Positions 8,865-17,064 of a DNA stretch of 64,000 bases are shown here, one piece after another (positions within the stretch are counted from its first letter, which is position 1; every line of letters starts with the position of its first letter). Location of the stretch: positions 62,001 to 126,000 of the forward strand of contig USBB01000001.1 in assembly GCA_900552795.1 (NCBI GenBank). The letters run 5' to 3'. This DNA is from an uncultured Eubacterium sp. (GTDB lineage: Bacteria; Bacillota; Clostridia; Lachnospirales; Lachnospiraceae). A program made the position numbers and the translations under genes. The notes beneath the pieces were generated by a model. It ran no database searches. It was not told the origin of the DNA and was given only the letters and a program-made list of their open reading frames with translations.

Positions 8865-8909
8865 TTAAATTATATACAAAATATGGTATAATGATTGCAC
8901 TTAGTGCAA
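8865..8909 (+). promoter_or_regulatory. promoter and dyad of the two-component operon
   Basis: A consensus TATAAT at 8887-8892 is preceded by weak -35 candidates (TTAAAT at 8865-8870, or TTGTTA at 8862-8867). A perfect dyad TTGCAC-TTA-GTGCAA (8895-8909) covers the expected transcription start, a plausible operator or start-site hairpin. Confidence 0.5.
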
Positions 8910-8932
8910 AGTAAAGGATAGAGGATGTGCCC

Positions 8933-10462
8933 ATGAAGTTAAGGACAAAACTTAAATTAGCGTTTTTGATTATGGTGATTTTACCTGTAATTTTGTGCGC
9001 ATTTTCGATTACTGCTATATTTAATATGCAGACAACAAATATGTACAAGTTGTATGAAGTAGACAGTGATACAATAATAGATAATATTCACTCGTCGGCG
9101 GTGATTATGGGCCGGATGACAGAAAGTATATACACTGAAGCGAAAGAACTTTCAGAGCAGCGGCCTGAAGTATTTCAAAATCAGGAATTTCTTGAAGAGC
9201 TTGATATGCAGCTTGACGAGAAACTTTCCAAGCTTGCGGTTAGAAAAAACGGATTTATCATTTATTTATCAGAAGGACTCAATGGTAAGGAGCTTATGCA
9301 GTTTCTTCCGGAATATGATGAGATTGAAAATTCTTCAGATGAGGGAACATATATAGGCGGAGACTATCAGTGCCTTATAAAGCAGTTGGATTTTAAAGAT
9401 TCTTCCAACAATAAATACAGCGTTTCTATAATAACTTCGCTTAATCAGGTTATACCTCAGATTAAGGGGCTGGTTATGCAGGGAATTATTGCTATTATTT
9501 TAGTTTTAATATTTACAAGCCTGCTGCTGAGTCTGTGGGTTTACGGTTCGATAATAAGGTCTGTTGATAAGCTGAAGCTTGCTACCGAAAATATAAAGCA
9601 GGGAAATCTTGATTTTGAGATGCCTAAGATTGCAAATGATGAGATTGGTGAGGTGTGTAAGGATTTCGAAGAAATGCGAATGATACTTAAGCAGTCTTCT
9701 GAGGATAAGCTGAATTCGGATTTGGAAGAAAAAGAACTTATACGAAATATTTCACATGACTTAAAAACGCCGCTGGCGGCTATTAAAGGTTATGTCGAGG
9801 GATTGCTTGACGGTGTGGCGGACACACCGCAGAAAAGAGAGAAATATTTAAAAACTATTGCAAATAAAGTAAATGATATGGATAAGCTTATAAATGAACT
9901 GACTATTTATTCAAAGCTTGATACGAACAGAGTTCCATATTCATTTTGTAAGCTTAATGCAAGGCAGTATTTTGATGATTGTTGTGATGAGATCGGAATG
10001 GAGCTTGAGACAGAGGGAATAAGTCTTGACTATAAGTATCATGCGTCAGATAATGTAACTATAGATGCGGATGCAGAGCAGCTTAAGAGAGTAATTAATA
10101 ACATAATAAGCAATTCTGTAAAATATATGGATTCTTCAAGAAAAGGACATATAGATTTTGATGTATTTGATGAAGGCAAATATATGCATGTTATAATAAA
10201 AGATAATGGAAAGGGTATAGGTATAAACGAACTGCCGCATATTTTTGAGCGATTTTACAGGACAGATTCGTCAAGAAACAGTGCTCAGGGAGGGAGCGGA
10301 ATAGGGCTTGCGATTGTCAAAAAGATCATTGAGGACCATAAAGGAAAGATATGGGCTGAAAGCGTAGAGGGAAAAGGAACGACAATGCACATTAATCTGA
10401 TAAAGGACAGGGAAGAAATGTGTTATGCATACATAGAGGATAAACATAAAAAAGATAAATAA
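8933..10462 (+). CDS. sensor histidine kinase
   Basis: 509 aa. TM1 (about 10-32), an extracellular sensor region of about 140 residues, TM2 (about 183-208), a HAMP linker, HisKA with phospho-acceptor H275 in ISHDLKTP, then N-, G1- and G2-box motifs (NNIISNSVKYM, DNGKGIG, GGSGIGLAIV). A membrane sensor that autophosphorylates and passes phosphate to the response regulator 28 bases downstream. The layout resembles VanS/ResE-like Firmicute kinases; the signal is not deducible. GAGG at 8921-8924 supports ATG 8933 over GTG 8927. Confidence 0.93.
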   Translation: MKLRTKLKLAFLIMVILPVILCAFSITAIFNMQTTNMYKLYEVDSDTIIDNIHSSAVIMGRMTESIYTEAKELSEQRPEVFQNQEFLEELDMQLDEKLSKLAVRKNGFIIYLSEGLNGKELMQFLPEYDEIENSSDEGTYIGGDYQCLIKQLDFKDSSNNKYSVSIITSLNQVIPQIKGLVMQGIIAIILVLIFTSLLLSLWVYGSIIRSVDKLKLATENIKQGNLDFEMPKIANDEIGEVCKDFEEMRMILKQSSEDKLNSDLEEKELIRNISHDLKTPLAAIKGYVEGLLDGVADTPQKREKYLKTIANKVNDMDKLINELTIYSKLDTNRVPYSFCKLNARQYFDDCCDEIGMELETEGISLDYKYHASDNVTIDADAEQLKRVINNIISNSVKYMDSSRKGHIDFDVFDEGKYMHVIIKDNGKGIGINELPHIFERFYRTDSSRNSAQGGSGIGLAIVKKIIEDHKGKIWAESVEGKGTTMHINLIKDREEMCYAYIEDKHKKDK

Positions 10463-10490
10463 GTACAAATTTAAAATGGAGGAAATTGAT

Positions 10491-11180
10491 ATGAGCAGAA
10501 TTCTTATTGTTGAGGATGAACAGTCTATTGCAGAAATTGAAAAGGATTATCTTGAACTTAGCGGTTTCGAGGTTATAGTAAAAAATGACGGAGAAAGCGG
10601 TCTTAAGTCAGCTATGGAGGAGAAATTTGATATTATTATCCTTGATATAATGCTTCCTGGTATTGATGGTTACGAAATATGCAGACAGGTAAGAAAAGAG
10701 AAAAATATACCTATAATAATGGTATCTGCAAAGAAAGAGGATATTGACAAAATAAGAGGTTTAGGAGTTGGAGCAGATGATTATATGACAAAGCCGTTTA
10801 GTCCGAGTGAGCTTGTTGCGCGTGTAAAGGCACATCTTGCAAGATACGAAAGACTTGTAAATTCAGTAAAGGAAGAAAATGAGACAATAGAGATAAGAGG
10901 AATAAAAATTGACAAGACAGCAAGGAGAGTTTTTGTAAACGGTGAGGAGAAAGCTTTTACGACAAAAGAGTTCGATTTGCTTACATTTTTGGCAGAACAT
11001 CCTAACCATGTATTTACAAAGGACGAGCTGTTTAAGGAAATATGGGATATGGATTCAATAGGCGATATAGCGACGGTTACTGTTCATATTAAAAAAATAC
11101 GCGAAAAGATAGAGTTTGATACATCAAAGCCTCAGTATATTGAAACAATTTGGGGTGTTGGATACCGCTTTAAGGTGTAA
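10491..11180 (+). CDS. OmpR/PhoB-family response regulator
   Basis: 229 aa. Receiver domain with acidic E8-D9, phospho-acceptor D52 in LDIMLPG, and K101 in MTKPF, then a C-terminal winged helix (EFDLLTFLAEHPNHVFTKDEL ends in the recognition region; VGYRF near the end). It pairs with the kinase just upstream in the same operon. GGAGG at 10478-10482 supports ATG 10491; the earlier in-frame ATG at 10476 overlaps that site. Targets are unknown; the dyad at 8895-8909 would be a first autoregulation candidate. Confidence 0.94.
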   Translation: MSRILIVEDEQSIAEIEKDYLELSGFEVIVKNDGESGLKSAMEEKFDIIILDIMLPGIDGYEICRQVRKEKNIPIIMVSAKKEDIDKIRGLGVGADDYMTKPFSPSELVARVKAHLARYERLVNSVKEENETIEIRGIKIDKTARRVFVNGEEKAFTTKEFDLLTFLAEHPNHVFTKDELFKEIWDMDSIGDIATVTVHIKKIREKIEFDTSKPQYIETIWGVGYRFKV

Positions 11181-11241
11181 GCTTTAATACAATATTTGAT
11201 TGGAAGTTTTAATAAGATATTTAAACAGGAGTAATGCCGGT

Positions 11242-12216
11242 ATGTGTACATGTATAGATTTTAAGACGACAGATAACTATTTCGGAAGAAATCTTGATTT
11301 GGAGTACAGATTTAACGAAAAGGTGGTTATTACGCCAAGAGGTTACGAGTTTAAGTTAAAAAACGGAAATGTGATAAATACAAAGTCGGCATTGATAGGA
11401 ATGGCAACTGTTGTAAATGATTATCCGCTCTATGCAGAAGCCTCAAATGAATCGGGCCTGTCTATGGCAGGACTTTATTTTCCGGGAAATGCAAAATTTT
11501 TCGAACCTGATGCTTCAAAGCTTAATCTGTCACCATATGAACTTATTCCGTATTTGCTGGGACTATATTCAACAGTATCGGAAGTAAGAGGAGTTTTTGA
11601 CAATTTAAATATTACAAATACAGCATTTATGGATAATATGCCTGTAACTGATTTGCATTGGATGATAAGCGACGGAAATGACTGTATTGTGGTTGAACAG
11701 ATGCAGGACGGCTTAAAGGTTTACGATAACCCGTTGGGTGTGCTTACAAACAATCCACCGTTTGATTATCATCTTATTAATGTGAATAATTATATTAATT
11801 TAACGCCGAATTGTGCAAAAAACAGATTTTCGGATAAAATAGACTTAAGACAGTACGGACAGGGTATGGGAGCTTTGGGACTTCCCGGAGACACTTCCCC
11901 TGCCTCGAGGTTTGTAAGGGCGGCTTTTAATAAGTTAAATTCTTCATGTAAAGGTGATGAGGAGGAGTCGGTATCCCAGTTTTTTCACATATTGGATTCT
12001 GTTGCTATGGTTAAAGGTGCGACAGTCACTGCTGAGGGAAAAAATGATATAACCTCGTATTCATGCTGCATCAATGTAAGTAAGGGGATATACTATTATA
12101 AAACGTATACTAACAATCAGATTACTGCTGTGAGAATGACTGATAAGGAGAAAAATAAAAAAGAATTGTCTGTTTATGATTTGGTGGAAGAGCAGCAGAT
12201 AAGATATGAAAATTAA
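11242..12216 (+). CDS. bsh: choloylglycine hydrolase family enzyme (bile salt hydrolase type)
   Basis: 324 aa. The protein begins Met-Cys, and Cys2 becomes the N-terminal nucleophile after Met removal. R16 and D19 (FGRNLD), the ASNESGLSM turn, LTNNPPF and LGLPGDTSPASRFVR fit the choloylglycine/penicillin V acylase family, and the last motif is typical of bile salt hydrolases. Expected reaction: hydrolysis of glycine- or taurine-conjugated bile acids, cytoplasmic. AGGAG (11227-11231) fixes the start at 11242, required for Cys2 chemistry. Penicillin V or N-acyl-homoserine lactone acylase activity is the alternative. No transporter is adjacent. Confidence 0.87.
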   Translation: MCTCIDFKTTDNYFGRNLDLEYRFNEKVVITPRGYEFKLKNGNVINTKSALIGMATVVNDYPLYAEASNESGLSMAGLYFPGNAKFFEPDASKLNLSPYELIPYLLGLYSTVSEVRGVFDNLNITNTAFMDNMPVTDLHWMISDGNDCIVVEQMQDGLKVYDNPLGVLTNNPPFDYHLINVNNYINLTPNCAKNRFSDKIDLRQYGQGMGALGLPGDTSPASRFVRAAFNKLNSSCKGDEEESVSQFFHILDSVAMVKGATVTAEGKNDITSYSCCINVSKGIYYYKTYTNNQITAVRMTDKEKNKKELSVYDLVEEQQIRYEN

Positions 12217-12260
12217 GTTAGTTGCAATTAATTAATAAAATTATAAAAAATGGTTATAAA

Positions 12261-12290
12261 AAAACACCGCCTGCAATGCAGGCGGTGTTT
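12261..12290. terminator. strong hairpin between bsh and the TetR island
   Basis: A near-perfect 14-bp stem (AAACACCGCCTGCA with TGCAGGCGGTGTTT, one base between). The plus strand has only TTT after it, whereas the minus strand reads into TTTTTT, so it is a better terminator leftward and may act both ways. It marks the left side of the GC-richer island. Confidence 0.65.
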
Positions 12291-12421
12291 ACAGTTCTGT
12301 AAGCGACATTGTAAACTCAATTGCATTTGATCCAGAGACAGCTTGCATTGTTCTATTACATGTGTTAAAATAAAGTCAAATACTTGTGTTTGTTTTTATT
12401 TTGCGGGGAGGTGATGACAGG

Positions 12422-13048
12422 GTGCCAAAGGTAGCTTATTCTGAGGAAGATAGAGAGCGTATCAGAACGGAACTTATTAAAGTCGGTCTTGAACTGATGG
12501 CAAAACAGGGCATACAACATACTACTGTGGAGCAAATATATAAAAAAGTTGGTATTTCACGAACTTTCTTTTATTCTTTTTTCACAACGAAAGAAGATTT
12601 GATCGTTGAAACGCTGTACTTGCAACAGCCTAAAATTATTGAGCAAGTGCAAAGACTGATGGCTGATCCTGCTTTAAGCTGGCGTGAAGCCGTGAAGCAA
12701 TTTCTCTATGCCTGTTGTTACGGAGAGAAAAATGGCATAGCGGTTTTAACGATTGAAGAACAGCAGCTTATTTTCAAACGTCTGTCAAAGGAAAGCTATC
12801 AAATATTCCGTCAAAAGCAGCTCCGTCTTTTTGGAGAAATTTTAAAAAACTTTGGTATAAAGGCAGACGCGGCAAGAATTAATTTATTTACGAATTTGAG
12901 TCTGACAGCGATGGTTGTACGCAGGGCAATCCCTGGTACGCTACCCCTGTTTGTTCCCGAAGCTGCCGATGAAACGGTTGACTTTCAAATAAATGCTATT
13001 GTGGATGCCCTGGAGAAATTAAAAACAGCGCCTACGTCTTGTGAATGA
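12422..13048 (+). CDS. TetR-family transcriptional regulator
   Basis: 208 aa. N-terminal TetR helix-turn-helix at about residues 28-58 (TTVEQIYKKVGISRTFFYSFFTTKEDL), then an all-helical ligand/dimer domain. GGGGAGG (12405-12411) is ten bases before a GTG start, preferred over the earlier frame at 12386. It opens the accessory island and is separated from the next genes by a hairpin; its target may be itself or the DUF1266 genes. Base and codon use (CGT/CGC arginine, CTG leucine) are unlike the flanking genes, consistent with transfer. Confidence 0.85.
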   Translation: MPKVAYSEEDRERIRTELIKVGLELMAKQGIQHTTVEQIYKKVGISRTFFYSFFTTKEDLIVETLYLQQPKIIEQVQRLMADPALSWREAVKQFLYACCYGEKNGIAVLTIEEQQLIFKRLSKESYQIFRQKQLRLFGEILKNFGIKADAARINLFTNLSLTAMVVRRAIPGTLPLFVPEAADETVDFQINAIVDALEKLKTAPTSCE

Positions 13049-13049
13049 T

Positions 13050-13098
13050 AATCCGTCCGAATATTATGTTTTGGCCTTATATTCAGACGGATTTAACT
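13050..13098 (+). terminator. hairpin terminator after the tetR-type gene
   Basis: AATCCGTC pairs with GACGGATT, with an inner GAATAT/ATATTC stem after one mismatch. The tail (TTAACTTTAATT) is only moderately T-rich. Confidence 0.6.
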
Positions 13099-13246
13099 TT
13101 AATTAAAATAAAAACAAATTTAAAGGTTTGCACTTATTTTTCTGGGAGGGGTGATAGACACTAATACAAAACGCAAAGGAGAACACGAAAGTATTCCCAA
13201 TCCAGTTTCATATAAAAATATTTAAATGTTTAGGAGGAAAAAGAAT

Positions 13247-13732
13247 ATGGGATTTTTTAGCAAGTTATTTAAGGGCCCTGAAATTGACATGGAAAAGAGC
13301 AACGCAAACGCAAAGAAAATGCGTACTCTATTTAATCAGGTTGTAGAAAATGGGGACAATTACAGACTGATTTTCGGATATACCGAGGATGTGAGCCGAT
13401 TTAACTATGGATTTGTTCATGGGAGCAAAACAAAAATCGGAAATTTAATTGTCGGCTGGAACGAAGCCAGCCAAACGATTGTGGTTGTTCCCACAGTGCC
13501 TGATCTTTCCGGCTGCGGCGATCCGACTTACTATCGCCGCTCTGAAATTTTAAAAGCATATCGGAATAAGTACCCTACAGATGCTTTTATTATTTACCCG
13601 GACAAAAAAGGGTATATTGCCATCAATGCATATGACTGGTTGGAAGATGAAAAGCTGTATGTTTATGTATCACAGGAAGAAGAGTTGGCCGCTTATACCG
13701 ATTTCTTTATGAACCATTTTGCGAAAAAGTGA
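13247..13732 (+). CDS. unknown 161-aa cytoplasmic protein of the DUF1266 island
   Basis: 161 aa with no membrane segment or signal. It opens MGFFSKLFKGP, a start seen on many small adaptor-like proteins, followed by a mixed alpha/beta body with conserved-looking blocks FGYTEDVSRFNYGFV and CGDPTYYRRSEI. I do not recognise a family. AGGAGG at 13232-13237 fixes the start. It is followed after eight bases by a 56-aa membrane protein, then the DUF1266 gene, all with tight spacing and strong ribosome binding sites, so the three are probably one functional unit. Expression of a host-interaction or envelope role would be guesswork. Confidence 0.7.
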   Translation: MGFFSKLFKGPEIDMEKSNANAKKMRTLFNQVVENGDNYRLIFGYTEDVSRFNYGFVHGSKTKIGNLIVGWNEASQTIVVVPTVPDLSGCGDPTYYRRSEILKAYRNKYPTDAFIIYPDKKGYIAINAYDWLEDEKLYVYVSQEEELAAYTDFFMNHFAKK

Positions 13733-13740
13733 GGTAAAAG

Positions 13741-13911
13741 ATGCCTATTAGAGAAATTGGAGCGTTCCTGCTGATCCTTGTGATAGTGTTTCTATTTGGC
13801 AATCTGTGGTTTCATTTCATAGAATCAATGCTGCGGCGGATTAAAAAGCTGTTTACACGTCACAAAAAACCTCCGGCATGGCATCCGCTCCCACGTGACA
13901 AGGAGGATTGA
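13741..13911 (+). CDS. small single-pass membrane protein (56 aa)
   Basis: 56 aa. One strongly hydrophobic segment (residues 8-27, AFLLILVIVFLFGNLWFHFI), then a basic RRIKKLF-RHKK tail placing the C-terminus inside. GTGAGG stands 7 bases before the ATG, and the 3' end contains the AGGAGG that serves the next gene, so coding and translation signals interlock. No family recognised. Position between an unknown cytoplasmic protein and the DUF1266 protein suggests a membrane anchor or partner. Confidence 0.65.
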   Translation: MPIREIGAFLLILVIVFLFGNLWFHFIESMLRRIKKLFTRHKKPPAWHPLPRDKED

Positions 13912-13913
13912 AA

Positions 13914-15095
13914 ATGTTTGATATAAACGAAATTAGGAAACGGGCGCAGCAAGCCAGTGAGCAAGCATCCGATTCTGTAAAAAAGGTTATTGAAAAAAGC
14001 GAAGAAAGAATCAATGAAATCGAGGTTCCAAGCTCTGAAAAAAGCGCATCTATATCTGCCGACAAAGTTGAAGAACAGCTTGCCGCGAATACGGGGCGTC
14101 AAGTAGAAATTCTCGGTCAGATGTTTGGGCCGGATAGTATGGATCAAATGACCGTCAATGAGGAGATGCTGCAAAAGATGGTAAATGATAAAGTCGCTGA
14201 GGCAGCTTCATCTACTGCTGGGGATTTGATGGAGCAGCTTTTCGGAGAAGATATGGGTGTGCTTGCAGCGGCTTTGGAAACGCTTGAAATGGAAGATGCA
14301 GATGATGAGGAAGAACTCTCATTTGATCTGGAACTGGAAGAAAATCTCTATACTACCCTGGAAGAGACTATGGCTCGTCTTGAGGCCATGCCTGAACCAG
14401 AAGCGATACCATATCAAAAAGAGGATGTAAAATGGGAACGCTTTGGCATTTTGCTGTCTGGTATTTTATCGACACTTAACAATCACAATCTGGATAGTAT
14501 GGATGTGGAGGAACATATTCCTGTTATGGAGCAGAAAATCGTATCTCTTGTGCGCCGCTCCTGGGGAATAGATGGCCGGAGTGATCTGTTGGATATGATC
14601 CGCTATCTGGAGCAGGATGGTTATATCCTGAGGTATCAGCTTTATAGTGAGGCCTCTTCTCCGGAGGAGCTGGTGGACGAAACTATGGACGAGGATGAGC
14701 GTGACTCTGTCAGCCGTGCATGGAGGTTTGTACAACGGTATAAAAGTCAATATGCCCCTGGTTTTATGGCTGGGTGGGATGTTGGACGGGCGGCGATGTT
14801 GACCCGCTGGGGATGCTATTTAGGCTGGATCACAGAAAGCGAGGCTATTGGTATTCTATGGAATCTCTCCCAAAAAGTTGTGGAGGAACTGCATAGCTGG
14901 CGTGAATTTGCCCAGTCTTATCTTTTTGGCGGTCTGCTGTGGAAATTGCTGTGCGGTGACAGCTCCGCAGGAAGTTACCTGGGCTATCTTGCAGATGCCG
15001 CCACAGACCTGTTGACTGGAAAAGCAGAGCAGGGCAACGGACAATGGCGTGATTGCCCATGGCCTGCACAGAGAAAAATCGGCTTTAAATTATAA
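13914..15095 (+). CDS. DUF1266-domain protein
   Basis: 393 aa. The N-terminal 120 residues are charged and helical with an acidic run (MEDADDEEELSFDLELEEN). The C-terminal half carries the DUF1266 pattern: GWDVGRAAMLTRWGC, LGWITESEA, LHSWREFAQSYLFG, LLWKL. The family includes E. coli YbeR/YbeU and has no established biochemical function. AGGAGG at 13901-13906 supports ATG 13914; the TTG at 13908 is too close to it. GC content is visibly above the chromosomal neighbours. It ends the island's gene block. Confidence 0.75.
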   Translation: MFDINEIRKRAQQASEQASDSVKKVIEKSEERINEIEVPSSEKSASISADKVEEQLAANTGRQVEILGQMFGPDSMDQMTVNEEMLQKMVNDKVAEAASSTAGDLMEQLFGEDMGVLAAALETLEMEDADDEEELSFDLELEENLYTTLEETMARLEAMPEPEAIPYQKEDVKWERFGILLSGILSTLNNHNLDSMDVEEHIPVMEQKIVSLVRRSWGIDGRSDLLDMIRYLEQDGYILRYQLYSEASSPEELVDETMDEDERDSVSRAWRFVQRYKSQYAPGFMAGWDVGRAAMLTRWGCYLGWITESEAIGILWNLSQKVVEELHSWREFAQSYLFGGLLWKLLCGDSSAGSYLGYLADAATDLLTGKAEQGNGQWRDCPWPAQRKIGFKL

Positions 15096-15238
15096 ATCTT
15101 TTGAAAATAACAGCAGGTTCATCTGGCCGAGTTCATTGCCAATATGTCGATATAGCAGGTAAATGATGCTGCGCTTGGCAAACCTGTTTTGGTGAGTCTT
15201 TAGACTTCCGGTACCGGTAATAAACCATTATAAGGTCA

Positions 15239-15271
15239 AATCAAGCCACCGGCTTAGCCGGTGGCTTGATT
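15239..15271. terminator. 15-bp hairpin at the right side of the island
   Basis: AATCAAGCCACCGGC-TTA-GCCGGTGGCTTGATT, a perfect stem without a U-tract on either strand. It may act as a weak bidirectional terminator or as an element end. The rest of 15096-15364 holds no gene I can support. Confidence 0.45.
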
Positions 15272-15364
15272 AATAATAAAATATGTTTTTGAAGCATTCT
15301 AATTACAAGTTTGCAAGCAAATTTTGCAGGCAGTATTGATGTCTTTTGCTGCAGACAGTATTTT

Positions 15365-15964
15365 TTAAAGTGAAGACATAAATGCGGAAGTCAGAAAACT
15401 CATTGATATACATGAAATAATACCAAGTATAAGACCTATAATGAGTACAATTTTTATATATCTTATATATGATTCATACTTAAAATAATCGCCGAATTTA
15501 AATGAAGAGTTGGCTATGTTGATAAATACAATTCCAAGAATACCGCAAATCATATTTCCGAACAGCAGAACAAGTATTGATAAAGTAAGGTACTTGCCAT
15601 ATGAAGGGCAGTTCTGGTTCGGATTGTTATTTTGGTTGTTGTAATTATAGTAGCCATTATTTTGGCTATATGGGTTGTTAGGGTTGTAATAACCATTGTT
15701 TTGGCCATTGTTGTAATAGCCGTTATTCTGACCGTTCTGATTATACGGACCATTATTGTTATAGTAACCATTGTTTTGATTGTTCTGGTTATTATATGGG
15801 TTATTGTAATCGTAGTTACCGTTATTTTGGTTATTGTCATAATAGCCATTATTCTGATTGTTCTGATTATACTGGCCATTATTGTCATAGTAACCGTTGT
15901 TAGGATTATTTTGATTATTTGATCCATTGTTGTTAGAAAATGGATCCGGTGTATAGTTATCCAT
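15365..15964 (-). CDS. CD225/dispanin-like membrane protein with an Asn/Gln/Tyr-rich repeat head
   Basis: 199 aa. Residues 1-118 are almost only N, Q, G, Y and P, built of NNGYY-type repeats, a prion-like low-complexity region. Two hydrophobic segments follow (about 122-148 and 165-195) separated by an ANSSFKFGDYFKYESYIRYIK loop, which matches the CD225/dispanin pattern (small residue after the first TM, GDY, then a charged helix). GGAGG is 10 bases before the ATG. Bacterial CD225 proteins lack a defined role. The V/I-rich frame on the other strand is a repeat shadow. Confidence 0.7.
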   Translation of the reverse strand: MDNYTPDPFSNNNGSNNQNNPNNGYYDNNGQYNQNNQNNGYYDNNQNNGNYDYNNPYNNQNNQNNGYYNNNGPYNQNGQNNGYYNNGQNNGYYNPNNPYSQNNGYYNYNNQNNNPNQNCPSYGKYLTLSILVLLFGNMICGILGIVFINIANSSFKFGDYFKYESYIRYIKIVLIIGLILGIISCISMSFLTSAFMSSL

Positions 15965-16124
15965 AACAGATTTACCTCCATTATTGTTTTGCTGCCAATG
16001 TCAAAACATAAATTTGAAACAAAAGCTTGCAATTAATGATTAATATAAGTAAATTGTAATAAATAAGAGTAAAACCGTCAAGCATAATCTGGCGGGAGAA
16101 AATTAAAAGGAATAAGGGTTTAAT

Positions 16125-16268
16125 GTGAAAAAATATTCTGATGAGACATTTTTTCACACAGCTATTTGTGCCGGGGCGTCACAAATAGCTATTGATGGCA
16201 GAATAGAAATTGCCTGCGCAATTTCTATTCGCCTCATCGCGACAGGTCGCTCCGGAATGGAGATTAAT
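16125..16268 (+). repeat. structured leader element, copy C (upstream of the rluA-type gene)
   Basis: Hairpin 1: CTATTTGTG (16162-16170) with CACAAATAG (16180-16188). Hairpin 2: GAATAGAAATTGC (16201-16213) with GCAATTTCTATTC (16218-16230), 13 bp perfect. Loop 1 CCGGGGCG (16171-16178) pairs with CGCTCCGG (16248-16255), one G-U. Hairpin 3 GCGA-cagg-TCGC (16239-16250) competes for the same bases. Compared with copies A, B and D, both sides of each helix have changed together. A GTG at 16125 opens a frame reading FFHTAIC, also seen in copy B; here it runs in frame into the gene. The 160 bases before it (15965-16124) contain nothing else I can support. Confidence 0.8.
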
Positions 16269-16946
16269 ATGGAAATCATTTATGAAGATAAAAAAATGAT
16301 GATTGTAAGAAAAGAGGCTGGGAAGCTTTCGCAAAGCGGAAAAAGCTTTGAACGGGATTTAACGGGTGAAGTGCTTCTTTACAGAAAAAAGAAAGGTGAA
16401 ATGCAGTATGCGGCATTGATTAACAGACTTGACAGGCCTGTTAGCGGACTTGTCCTGTTTGCTAAGGATAAAGCTGAAGCGGCAAGACTTTCAAAATTAA
16501 TGCAGAATGAGGGATTGTGCAAAAGATATAAGGCAATAATCTGCGGCAGGCCGGAAAGTGATAAAGGAATATTTGAGGATTATTTGTGTAAGGATGAACG
16601 TTCGAACGTGTCAAGAGTTGTTGATGAAAAAACATACGGAGCAAAATATGCAAAGCTCGAATATGAATTTGTGAAAGAGATACATATCGGACAGAATTTA
16701 TACAGTCTTGTAAATATAAGACTTATTACCGGAAGACATCATCAGATAAGGGTTCAGTTTGCGCAAAGAAATATGCCAATTCTTTGCGATGTCAAATATG
16801 GCGGGGAAAAAGCAGCATTTGACAGAGGAAGTGAAGAGGCGGCAAAAGTAATAAAGCTTTCAAAAAATGAGATTGCGCTATGCGCTTACAGTCTTAAAGT
16901 GGATAATAAGGAATACACCACCGGGCAGACGTGGATAAATGAGTAA
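16269..16946 (+). CDS. RluA-family pseudouridine synthase
   Basis: 225 aa, short for the family and without an S4 domain. INRLDRPVSGLVLFAK carries the catalytic Asp55, and LITGRHHQIRVQFA and PILCDVKYGG complete the RluA pattern. It converts uridine to pseudouridine in rRNA or tRNA; the target site is not predictable. GGAG at 16259-16262 and the repeat boundary support ATG 16269. The open frame back to 16125 would add 48 residues encoded by the leader element. Confidence 0.88.
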   Translation: MEIIYEDKKMMIVRKEAGKLSQSGKSFERDLTGEVLLYRKKKGEMQYAALINRLDRPVSGLVLFAKDKAEAARLSKLMQNEGLCKRYKAIICGRPESDKGIFEDYLCKDERSNVSRVVDEKTYGAKYAKLEYEFVKEIHIGQNLYSLVNIRLITGRHHQIRVQFAQRNMPILCDVKYGGEKAAFDRGSEEAAKVIKLSKNEIALCAYSLKVDNKEYTTGQTWINE

Positions 16947-17064
16947 ATTGGTGGATAACTAAATAATATGCGGGCAATAATGTTAATAAATCCGTTATGC
17001 AGATTTTGTACAGCGTAAATGCGCCGGACAAAAATACATAAGCTGCGGATATTGGAGGATTGTC

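Noticed and set aside
15110..15238. About 40-codon minus-strand frame (reads KRSIIYLLYRHIGNELGQ)
   Set aside because: It has protein-like composition but no start with a ribosome binding site and no recognised family; perhaps a decayed gene end at the island border.
12217..15364. Attachment-site direct repeats flanking the island
   Set aside because: No convincing direct repeat was found by eye in the two flanks, and there is no integrase.
15632..15922. 96-aa Val/Ile-rich frame on the plus strand
   Set aside because: It is the antisense reading of the Asn/Tyr repeat in the CD225-like gene; no ribosome binding site or real protein character.
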